This document shows, piece by piece, positions 1-7,500 of a DNA stretch of 18,625 nt. This DNA is from Verrucomicrobia bacterium UBA1727 (GTDB lineage: Bacteria; Verrucomicrobiota; Kiritimatiellia; RFP12; UBA1067): assembly GCA_002315875.1 (NCBI GenBank), contig DCIL01000070.1:17108-35732 (forward strand). Direction: 5' to 3'. The stretch's first letter is position 1, and every line of letters begins with the position of its first letter. Below the pieces are notes generated by a model. It was not told the DNA's origin, did no database searches, and was given only the letters and a program-made list of their open reading frames with translations. Made by a program: the position numbers and the translations under genes.

Positions 1-1123
1 CCTGCAGGAAGAGGTAGCAGACGAAGACGACGAGCGCGAAGGTGATGAGCAGCGTGTAGACGATCTCCTCGATGCAGACACGCACGTATTCGGTGGCATC
101 GTAGGGAATCGTGTAGACGAGATCGTCCGGAAACGACTTCGCGAGCTTGTCCATCTCGCGATAGACCTCGTTCACCGCGGCAATCGCGTTCGCGCCCGGC
201 TTCTGCTGAAGCACGATCTGAATCGCCGACTCGCCGTTGAGCTGTCCCGTGAACATGTAGTTCTGCTCGCCGATCTCGGTGCGCGCGACGTCCTTGAGCT
301 TCACGACACCGCCGTTCCGATCGCGGCGGACGATGATCTCGTCGAATTCCTTCGGCGTCATGAGCCGTCCCTTCGCCAGCAGCGTGTAGTTCCAGTAGCT
401 GTGGCTGCCGACGGGCGAAGCGCCGACCGCGCCGAGCGAGGCCTGCACGTTCTGCCGCGACACCGCGGCGATGACTTCTTCCGAGTTGATGCCCTGCGCC
501 GCGAGACGGGCGGGATCAAGCCAGATGCGCATCGAGAGCTTAGGACCGTATACCGTACATTCACCGACGCCCGAGCAGCGGAGCAACACCGGCTGGATGA
601 TGCCGTAGCAGTAGTCCGAGAGCTGAAGACGCGAATAGGTGCCCTTCGGGGACTTGATCGTCATCGCACAAAGCGTATCCTCCGCCTGCGCGCGGATGCG
701 TCCGCCGAGCTGCTGCACCTCAAGCGGCAGCTTCGCCTTCGCCTGATCGATGCGGTTCTGCACCTTGACCATGTCGATGTCGCGGTTCGATTCGACCTCG
801 AAGGACACGGTGAGCTGATAGACGCCGCTGTCCATGCACTGGCCGACCATGTAAAGCATGTCATCGACGCCGTTCACCTCGTCCTCGATCGGCATCGCCA
901 CGGACTTCAGTACCTCGCGGGCATTCGCGCCGGGATACGTGTACATCGCCTGAATGGAAGGCGGCGTAAGACGCGGATACTGCGAGACCGGCAGTTTCCA
1001 GATCGCCATAGCACCCGCCATCGTCAGCACGATCGCAATGACCATCGCGAAGCGGGGACGCTCCACGAAGATCCTCGAAAACGTCTTTATCTGATCTATA
1101 CTCGCTCTAATACCAAGTTTCAT
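1..1123 (-). CDS. RND efflux pump inner-membrane subunit (AcrB/HAE1 type), C-terminal part outside window
   Basis: This is the proton-driven inner-membrane subunit of a tripartite multidrug efflux pump. Only the first 374 codons are in the window; the gene runs off the left edge. The ATG at 1123 is 4 nt after the stop of the adaptor gene, with a purine-rich AAGGAA just upstream. Visible parts, in order, are a cytoplasmic helix, TM1 at about residues 25-45 following a VERPRFA motif, and the PVSQYPRLTPP segment. Next comes the periplasmic porter region, with TYPGANA, a VNGVDDMLYM stretch and VQNRIDQA, all typical of HAE1 pumps. TM2 begins at about residue 350 (EEIVYTLLITFALVVF). The gene order regulator-adaptor-pump is the standard arrangement. 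The family assignment is firm, but the substrate cannot be read from this portion. A TolC-like outer-membrane gene may follow beyond the window. Confidence 0.93.
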   Translation of the reverse strand, partial: MKLGIRASIDQIKTFSRIFVERPRFAMVIAIVLTMAGAMAIWKLPVSQYPRLTPPSIQAMYTYPGANAREVLKSVAMPIEDEVNGVDDMLYMVGQCMDSGVYQLTVSFEVESNRDIDMVKVQNRIDQAKAKLPLEVQQLGGRIRAQAEDTLCAMTIKSPKGTYSRLQLSDYCYGIIQPVLLRCSGVGECTVYGPKLSMRIWLDPARLAAQGINSEEVIAAVSRQNVQASLGAVGASPVGSHSYWNYTLLAKGRLMTPKEFDEIIVRRDRNGGVVKLKDVARTEIGEQNYMFTGQLNGESAIQIVLQQKPGANAIAAVNEVYREMDKLAKSFPDDLVYTIPYDATEYVRVCIEEIVYTLLITFALVVFVCYLFLQ

Positions 1124-1127
1124 ATTC

Positions 1128-2348
1128 TCATTCCTTAATCGGCGGCACGTGACCAGGATTGATATCCTCATTGCTCGTCGGCTCGACAAACGTGACCTTC
1201 ATACCAGTGCCGAGCTTGCCGATGCCGGAGAGGACGACCTGCTCCTTGCCGCTGAGTCCGGACACGATCGGCGTCCAGCCATTGTACGTCTCCTTCGTCT
1301 CGACGATGCGCTGTTCGACGGTCATATCCTCCTTGACGATCCACACCGCACGGCTACCGCCGGCAAGATCGAGCACGCACTGCTGAGGCACGCAGAGGAA
1401 CTTCGGCGGATTCTTGTAATCGGTAAGGAGATTCACATATTCGTTCGGAATGAGCAGACGATCGGGATTGGCGAACTTAAGGCGCATGATGATCGTTGCC
1501 GTCTCCTTCGACATCACGTTGTCGTCGAAGTCCTCTTCTCCGGGAAGCTTGTATTCCTCTCCGTTCGGCAGCATAAGCCGCATGCGGAGCGCGTCCGCCT
1601 TGCCCTTGCGCTTCGCCTCGTGCATCTCGGTGAAGGCGCGGTCCGTCATCGGGAACGTGACACGGATGGGATCGACCTGGACGATGTGCGCGAGCGCGAC
1701 CGACGAGGGCGAGACGAGATCGCCGACATGGACCGCTGTCTTGCCGATCTTACCGGAAATCGGAGCGATGACCTTCGCCTTCTTGCAATTGTACTCGGCC
1801 ACCACGAGATTGGCCTTCGCCTGCATGACCACCGCCTCCGCACGCTCGGCCGCCGCCTCGGCGTTGTCGCGCTCGAGCTGGGTGATGCCGCGCTCATCGG
1901 CGCTCTTCATACGATCATAGTAACGCTTGGCACGGCGGGCTTCGGTCTCCGCGGCATTGAGGTCGGCCTTGGCCTGTCCCACGATTGCCTGATACTTCTC
2001 GTCATCGAGAAGATACAGCGTCTGCCCTTCTTTGACGAGATCGCCTTCCTTGAAGAGAATCGCCTTGATGTAGCCGTCCACCTGGGGACGCAAATCGACC
2101 TCGGCCATCGCCTCGACGTGGGCGACGTACTTCTCGGGAAGATTGATCTCCGTCATGATCGCATTGGTGACGGCAACCGTGATCGCGCCGGACTTCGCCG
2201 CCGCCATCTCGGCCATCTTCGTAGCCATCATCTTCTTCACGTACTGCGCATACATTCCGCTCGCGAGCCAGCCGAGAACTGCCGCCACGGCGAAAAACAC
2301 GACCGCGCCAATTACCTTACCCATTGTTCCACCTTTTCCGTTACTCAT
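1128..2348 (-). CDS. RND efflux periplasmic adaptor (membrane fusion protein, AcrA/HlyD family)
   Basis: Periplasmic adaptor of 406 residues that links the RND pump to an outer-membrane channel. The N-terminus has one hydrophobic anchor at about residues 10-30 and no lipobox cysteine, so it is probably a membrane-anchored rather than a lipidated adaptor. A first lipoyl half-motif follows (LRPQVDGYI, then KEGDLVKEGQ). The alanine- and charge-rich coiled-coil hairpin comes next, at about residues 115-185, then the second lipoyl half (APISGKIG) and the beta-barrel and membrane-proximal domains. Two starts are possible. The ATG at 2348 has AAGGAAAG 7 nt upstream and is preferred; the ATG at 2324 (MGKVIG) has a closer GGTGGA. 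The gene is separated from tetR by a 150-bp gap, which is large for this window, and is only 4 bp from the pump gene. Confidence 0.93.
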   Translation of the reverse strand: MSNGKGGTMGKVIGAVVFFAVAAVLGWLASGMYAQYVKKMMATKMAEMAAAKSGAITVAVTNAIMTEINLPEKYVAHVEAMAEVDLRPQVDGYIKAILFKEGDLVKEGQTLYLLDDEKYQAIVGQAKADLNAAETEARRAKRYYDRMKSADERGITQLERDNAEAAAERAEAVVMQAKANLVVAEYNCKKAKVIAPISGKIGKTAVHVGDLVSPSSVALAHIVQVDPIRVTFPMTDRAFTEMHEAKRKGKADALRMRLMLPNGEEYKLPGEEDFDDNVMSKETATIIMRLKFANPDRLLIPNEYVNLLTDYKNPPKFLCVPQQCVLDLAGGSRAVWIVKEDMTVEQRIVETKETYNGWTPIVSGLSGKEQVVLSGIGKLGTGMKVTFVEPTSNEDINPGHVPPIKE

Positions 2349-2383
2349 TTTTATTCTTTCCTTAATTTAGTTCGTTATCAAAT

Positions 2384-2402
2384 ATGTTTGAGAAGTAAAC
2401 AT
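2384..2402. promoter_or_regulatory. Small inverted repeat in the tetR-adaptor gap
   Basis: ATGTTT and AAACAT form 6-bp perfect arms around a 7-nt spacer, in the AT-rich half of the gap upstream of the adaptor gene. It could be an operator or a weak hairpin. Its arms do not match the half-sites of the operator upstream of tetR. A repeat this short is expected by chance at a rate that is not negligible. Confidence 0.25.
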
Positions 2403-2453
2403 TCATAGACGAGATGTCCTTTCTTCAACTTCAACTTTCACCTTCAACTAAAA

Positions 2454-2500
2454 CCCTTTTTCCCTTTTCCTTTTTCCTTTTTCCTTTTTCCTTTTTCCTT
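2454..2500. repeat. 7-bp tandem repeat (CCTTTTT)n in a polypurine/polypyrimidine tract
   Basis: There are four perfect CCTTTTT units at 2469-2496, flanked by imperfect units (CCCTTTTT at 2454, CCCTTTT at 2462) and a partial one that runs into the tetR stop codon. An adjoining stretch at 2422-2448 repeats CTTCAA-like words. About 80 nt of the minus strand here is almost all purine. The tract lies in the transcribed gap between tetR and the adaptor gene. It does not look like a rho-independent terminator, because there is no stable GC stem. Confidence 0.85.
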
Positions 2501-3116
2501 ATCCTCTCACCGCCTCCCACATCGCCGCATACATATGCTCCAGCGCCGAGCGCATGTCACATTTGAGGAAGTTGTCGATCTTCGCCTGAACGATACCGTC
2601 CCAAACCGCAATCGCCACCGTCGAGACCTCTTCAGAATTCACATCCTTGCGCACAATCCCCTTCTTCTGTCCATTCTCGATCGCCTGCTTGAACGCCTGG
2701 CGCGGACCAAAGGTGACGTCGGTCATGAGATTTTTGCGGACGGCATCCATCGAAGCGTCGGTCCACCGGATCTGACACTTCATCAGCAGGAAAAACTCCG
2801 CAACCTTGGGATCACTCACCACTAACTCGGCGTTCTTCACCATCATCTCCGCAACTAACGGAAATGTCAATTCCCCTTCGGGCAACAGCTCGTCCACCTG
2901 CTCGCGGAAGCGCTCCATCGCCAGTCGAACGAGCTCAACGAGCAACGCCTCTTTAGAAGCGAAATACCAGTAGACCGCGCCCTTCGTCATCTTCAGACGA
3001 GCGGCGATGTCATTGAAGGTGGTATGCTCATACCCCTTCTTCGCAAACAGCGAGAGCGCACTTCTCAGTATGCTCTTACGCGTCTTTTCAGCATCGTCTT
3101 TTGTCTTCCTGGCCAT
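2499..3116 (-). CDS. TetR/AcrR-family transcriptional repressor of the efflux operon
   Basis: One-domain TetR-family regulator of 205 residues. The N-terminal DNA-binding domain spans about residues 12-58: RKSILRSALSLFAKKGYEHT, then a helix-turn-helix (DIAARLKMTKGAVYWYF). The recognition helix TKGAVYWYF is very close to the TRGAIYWHF of E. coli AcrR. The rest is an all-helical ligand-binding and dimerisation domain. The start ATG at 3116 has GGGGA about 5 nt upstream. The gene is first in the efflux operon, directly behind a strong promoter overlapped by an AcrR-like operator, so it probably represses itself and the adaptor and pump genes until a toxic ligand binds. The role is inferred from context and family. 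The inducing ligand is unknown. Confidence 0.92.
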   Translation of the reverse strand: MARKTKDDAEKTRKSILRSALSLFAKKGYEHTTFNDIAARLKMTKGAVYWYFASKEALLVELVRLAMERFREQVDELLPEGELTFPLVAEMMVKNAELVVSDPKVAEFFLLMKCQIRWTDASMDAVRKNLMTDVTFGPRQAFKQAIENGQKKGIVRKDVNSEEVSTVAIAVWDGIVQAKIDNFLKCDMRSALEHMYAAMWEAVRG

Positions 3117-3138
3117 AGTATCCCCAAAACAGGCGCGT

Positions 3139-3168
3139 ATTATACATACTTTCGGGTAGGTATGTCAA
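3139..3168 (-). promoter_or_regulatory. Sigma70-type promoter of the tetR-efflux operon
   Basis: Reading the minus strand, a consensus -35 TTGACA (3168-3163) is followed after 18 bp by a consensus -10 TATAAT (3144-3139). Transcription should start near 3132, leaving a leader of roughly 15 nt before the tetR ATG at 3116. The -35 lies only 11 bp beyond the thiD stop codon, and no terminator is visible between thiD and this promoter. Confidence 0.8.
3143..3166. promoter_or_regulatory. AcrR-like palindromic operator
   Basis: Perfect arms ACATAC (3144-3149) and GTATGT (3160-3165) are separated by exactly 10 bp. From memory, the E. coli AcrR operator is TACATAC-N10-GTATGTA. Here the outer bases read T on the left and C on the right, so 13 of 14 arm positions agree, and the spacer length is the same. 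The site fills the gap between the -35 and -10 boxes, so a bound TetR dimer would block RNA polymerase. The adjacent tetR gene encodes an AcrR-like recognition helix. Confidence 0.75.
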
Positions 3169-3179
3169 GCGCATGGAAC

Positions 3180-3986
3180 TCAAACAAAGCCGAGGACGCC
3201 GCATTCGGGGCCGACGAGGTAGGATTTCTCTATGGCCTGATGGACGTAGGCCTTGGCGCCGCGGACGGCAGAGTGGATATCATGACCAAGCGCCAGCTCG
3301 GCGGCCAGCGCGGCCGCGAGCGAACAGCCAGTGCCGTGGGTCGATATCGGCTTTTTCACCCAGGCGGCCTCAAACCGCTCAATACCGCAGTCGCTCGCCA
3401 GCACATCCACTGCCGCGGCATTATCGCCGTGTCCGCCCTTCACGAGCACCGCACAGCCAAATCGATCGCGGAGCTTAACGGCCAATTCTTCGGCGCGATC
3501 GGCGGACGAAGAGCGTCCCGACCCCGCCTCGCCCGCCAGCACTTCAGCCTCGGGCAGATTCGGCGTGATCAGCGTCGCGAGCGGCACGAGACGCCGGACG
3601 ATCATCTCGAGCGCCTCTTCCGAAACGAGTCGCGCACCGCTCGTTGCGATCATCACCGGATCTATCACCTTGGCGATGTTCGGATACGAGGCGAGACAGC
3701 CGGCAATGATGCTGATGGACATCGCGTCAGAAATCATACCGGTCTTGAGCGCCTTGATATTGTAAACGCCCAGCACCGCATCGAGTTGCGCCTCGACAAA
3801 CGATGGCGGCACGTTGTGAATCGCCGAGACGCCGAACGGATTCTGGGCGGTGAGCGCTGAAAACACCGTGCAACCGTGGAGACCGTAGGAATGAAAGGCG
3901 CGGAGATCCGCCTGGACCCCGGCATTGCCGCCGCTATCAGAGCCGGCGATCGTCAAACAACATGGAGAAATTTCTTGCGACATCAT
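3180..3986 (-). CDS. thiD: Hydroxymethylpyrimidine/phosphomethylpyrimidine kinase
   Basis: Cytoplasmic ribokinase-fold enzyme that phosphorylates HMP and then HMP-P to HMP-PP, the pyrimidine substrate of ThiE in thiamine synthesis. Family motifs are the N-terminal TIAGSDSGGNAGVQADL, then SALTAQN, KTGMISD, DPVMIATSG, TPNLPEAE, VLVKGGHGD and the anion-hole HGTGCSLAAALAAELA near the C-terminus. Length is 268 residues, normal for ThiD. The frame is open further upstream, but homology begins at MMSQEIS. The ATG pair at 3986 and 3983 follows AGGAA at 4 and 7 nt, and the second may be the one used. The start overlaps the end of thiE by 50 nt in another frame, so the two genes are probably translationally coupled. 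No TPP riboswitch is seen nearby. Confidence 0.95.
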   Translation of the reverse strand: MMSQEISPCCLTIAGSDSGGNAGVQADLRAFHSYGLHGCTVFSALTAQNPFGVSAIHNVPPSFVEAQLDAVLGVYNIKALKTGMISDAMSISIIAGCLASYPNIAKVIDPVMIATSGARLVSEEALEMIVRRLVPLATLITPNLPEAEVLAGEAGSGRSSSADRAEELAVKLRDRFGCAVLVKGGHGDNAAAVDVLASDCGIERFEAAWVKKPISTHGTGCSLAAALAAELALGHDIHSAVRGAKAYVHQAIEKSYLVGPECGVLGFV

Positions 3987-4560
3987 AAGGTTCCTGAGAT
4001 TTTGAAAAAGCACTAACGACAGCGAGGCCACCGACCCCGGACGAAAGGACCTCGGCCGCATTCGCGAGCGTAATGCCGCCGATGGCAACCGTCGCGAGAC
4101 CGAGATGCTCGAGTACGAGCGCGCGCGTACCGTCAACCCCGAGCGCCTCGCTCGCGTCCGCCTTGGTCTTGCGCGCATCGAAGACAGGTCCAATCCCAAG
4201 GCAGTCGGCACCGACGTGGGATTGTCCCGACGCGGTGATCGAAAGTCCGATCTCGCAACGCCGACCGACAATCTCCCGCACCTTCGCAACCGGCATGTCC
4301 GACTGACCGACATGCACGCCTTCCGATCCGATTGCCGCGGCAAGCTCGGCATGATTGTTGACGATGAGCGGAATGCCGCGGGGCTTGAGCGCATCCTGCA
4401 GCGCACGGGCGCGGCGATATAGCCCCTCGTTATCGCTTTCGGTGTCGCGGTACTGTACTGACGTCACCCCGCCTTCGACCGCGGCAACTACGTTATCGAG
4501 CCAATTGCCCGAATAGCGCGACGGATCGTCCGTCACCAGATACAACCGATAGTCAATCAT
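3937..4560 (-). CDS. thiE: Thiamine-phosphate synthase
   Basis: TIM-barrel enzyme of 207 residues that couples HMP-PP to hydroxyethylthiazole phosphate to give thiamine phosphate. It matches the family along its length: YRLYLVTDD at the start, GGVTSVQYR, EGVHVGQSDMP, LGIGPVF, TKADAS, AIGGIT and GLAVVSAFS. Two usually conserved positions differ. The lysine after the VQ-R motif is Thr40, in QYRDTES, and the aspartate of the usual N-D-x element is Asn69, in VNNHAE. Gln36 and Arg38 are retained. The ATG at 4560 overlaps the TGA of the upstream giant hydrolase gene (ATGA), and the 3' end overlaps thiD. The gene is therefore translated as part of the carbohydrate operon. Family assignment is secure, while full catalytic activity is less certain. 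Confidence 0.92.
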   Translation of the reverse strand: MIDYRLYLVTDDPSRYSGNWLDNVVAAVEGGVTSVQYRDTESDNEGLYRRARALQDALKPRGIPLIVNNHAELAAAIGSEGVHVGQSDMPVAKVREIVGRRCEIGLSITASGQSHVGADCLGIGPVFDARKTKADASEALGVDGTRALVLEHLGLATVAIGGITLANAAEVLSSGVGGLAVVSAFSKSQEPYDVARNFSMLFDDRRL

Positions 4561-7500
4561 TTTCCAACCGAAGTTTTCGTCACTACTCGCACATTGTCGG
4601 TGAAATTGGTCGCGATCCGCGGCAGCGTATTGCGCGGCGTAGTAAGCCCCTCGACAAGCACATCCTTGACCGTGGAGATTTGATTGCCACAGACCCGGAC
4701 CGGATTTCTCGAATCAATGCAAATGTTGCGGAACGTCATGTGTCCGAAATCCTTGAGCGTGACCCCATTGCGGATCGTAGCGCTGATCGGAAATCCGCGG
4801 CAGCTGATGTTCCAGTCCTCGAAAAGAATATCCTTCGTCCGTATGGACCCCTTGTCGCCGGGCTTGAGGTACTGCGGCTCCTGGTCGCAATAGATGGCGT
4901 TGTTGCCCTCGAACTTCATGTTCTTGAAGACGGCGTTGCGGATGAGGTCATCAGACGGACAGCCGATGCGCACGCCCTGACAGGCGCTGTTGAGATAGCA
5001 GTTCGATACGACGACGTTCTCGGTCACGACCTCGCGATCTGCGTCCGCGGCATAGCGAATCGCCCTGAGAACGATACAATCGTCTCCCGTCTTGAAATAC
5101 GAGTCGCCGACACGGACGTTCCGACACGCATCGAAATCAATGCCGTCCGAATTGATGATCTTCTGTACCGCCACGACACGGATGCGCGAAGCGACGATGT
5201 CCTCGCAATGCCTGAGCCACATCGTCCACACCGGCGAATCCTTGAACGTCGTGTCCTCGAAGCGGATCCCCTTGCAGTTCATGAAGACGACCATGCGCGG
5301 ACGCATACAGGACGGCTTCGCCCAGAAATACCCCCAAAGGACGGTGCTCTGATCGAAGAACTTCGTACCCTGTCCGTCAATCACCCCCTTGCCGGTGATG
5401 GCGATGTTAGTCGCGTTCTCGGCATAGATGAACGCCTTGCGCGTCACGGTGTTCGAGTGGTTGTTCGAATAGGAATAGACGTTGTGCAATGGAATGGCAT
5501 CATCGTAATCTTCGGACTTCTCACCGCCCAGCAGCACCGCACCTTCTTCGAGATGAAGCTCGACTCCGCTTTTCAGATACAGCGTGCCGCACGGATGCAC
5601 CCCCTTGCCGATAACCACGCGCCCGCCACCGTTGGCAGACACGCGGTCGATCTCGTCCTGAATCCGCTTGGTTTCCGTCTTCCGCACATTCGCACCCGCC
5701 CCGAAGAGCACGACCGGACCGAGAAGGCCGGCGGGACGCAGCGGCTCGTCCGCCTTGAACGCCCAGTGGAAGTTGGACCAGGTGGTAACACCGTTTTCGC
5801 CGCGCTCCTTGCGATCGAGCACCCATTGCGGAAAATCGCATTTTCCAAGCTTCTCCCTGCCCTTCTCCTTGCGGATGATCGCATCTCCGATAAGCCGGTT
5901 GGGCCAAGTGTTCACAACCTCGACACCGAGGCGAACGCTCTTCGATTCAACCTTGAACTGGACACGATAGGGCTTGCACCAAAGCGTAGTCACGCGCTTG
6001 CCATCAACATAGACAGTGGCGACATCATGAACCTCGCCAAGATCGAGCGTGACCTCACGACCGACCGCATCGGAAAGATCGATTGTCTTCTCGTAGAGGG
6101 CGCGTCCCGAGAAATACTTCAGCTTCGTATCGGATGACTCGCTCCAGCTCACGAGCTTCGCCATGGAGAGCGGAGCGGACGGCGCCTCGTTGCCCTTAAA
6201 GGATACGATGGTCCAATCGGACGAGATATCGGTGGAGGATCCGCAATCGGCGGCCAAGCGTCCTTCCGTGTCCCCCACGCCGAAAACCACGAAGGCACTG
6301 CCGTACGCATCGAGCGAAAGCGTTCCGTCGAAGGGACGCACAGCGCCGCTCACCGCATCGAAGATCGCCCCCTGTCCATCGGCCTCGAAACGAACTTTGC
6401 CGCGGAACGGCTTCTTCTGATTATTACGGACGAAGAAAATCTTGCCGCCATTCTCGAGCTTGCGCCGGATGGCCATGAGCTGGCCCTCCGCATTGCAACA
6501 CGGCGCGACTCCAAAGCCGCGGAGCGCCTTAGGTAGATCGTTCTCGTTACGGACGAGTCCACCGTCCCAAAGCTCGCCGACGAGCCGCTTCCATTCGGAA
6601 GGATCGTCCAGGTGCGTGGGCGTGTCGGTGGGACGTCCCCCGGCGATGCGCGCGCCGCCCTTCGCGAGCGCGGCGATCTTGCGGAGTTCGGCAACGCTCA
6701 GACAGCTGTTGCGTCCGATGAAGAGGACGGGATACGAATTGCTGAGTCCACGAACCGCCACCTCGTGTCCGCGATTCTCAAGCCGCATCAGATTGACGGT
6801 AGCGCAGAAGTCAAAGGAATAGCCAGCGGCAACCACGTCCTGATGATCACCGGTTTCGGCCATGCAACCCTCACCGCGGAGAACGAGCACGTCCGCCTCG
6901 GGAGCGCCGGACTGCAATAGCGCCTGTCCGCGCTTCAAGTAATCGGTCCACGCACTCGCCTCCGGCCACCAGGTCGTGTAGCGGTTTAACTGGCTGCCGT
7001 GACGCTGGAGCGAAAGCCCGGGCTTGACGTCCCACGGTTGATGGAGATAGCTGTGGACGGTGAAGCGATTGATGCCCTGCATCCAGCGATAGTCGCCGAG
7101 ACGACGAAGCTGCGCCGGTGTCATCTGCCAGCGCCCTTCCTTCTCTCCGGATGTGAACGACTCGGACGAAGCGATGCGCCGTCCGTTCAGATGGGCGATC
7201 GAGGAGATCACGCGCGAAATGCCGCCGTACTCGCCGCCGCACGGATCCGTGTGGAAATACCAGTATTCGCCTTCCGGCTCATCAGCCTTCGATCCCGCAT
7301 CCATGACGTCGAAAGGTCCGCCATAGGCCTGGGTGCTGGACACGATTCCCGCCTTGCGGCAAAGTTCCGCAAAGCGCGCATAATAGTTTTCGCAGATAAG
7401 ATTGCTGACGACGCGCTGCAGATCGTAGAGCACCTTCGCAGTGGTATCGGCGCTATCGATCACATAGCCGGCGTAAATCGGCAGGAATGTCTTAAGCGAA

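Noticed and set aside
1149..2408. Open frame of about 419 codons on the plus strand, opposite the adaptor gene
   Set aside because: No family resemblance; it mirrors the codon bias of the adaptor gene, whose domains are unambiguous.
2454..2500. Repeat tract considered as a CRISPR remnant or a rho-independent terminator
   Set aside because: Units are 7 bp with no spacers, and there is no GC-rich stem before a T run on either strand.
3117..3179. Possible TPP riboswitch associated with the thi genes
   Set aside because: This gap is downstream of thiD and holds the tetR promoter and operator. The other non-coding stretches are too short or lack the conserved TPP aptamer elements.
3987..4406. 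N-terminal extension of the thiD frame of about 140 residues
   Set aside because: It is Arg/Ser-rich, lies antisense-like within thiE coding sequence in another frame, and ThiD homology with a ribosome binding site begins at 3986.
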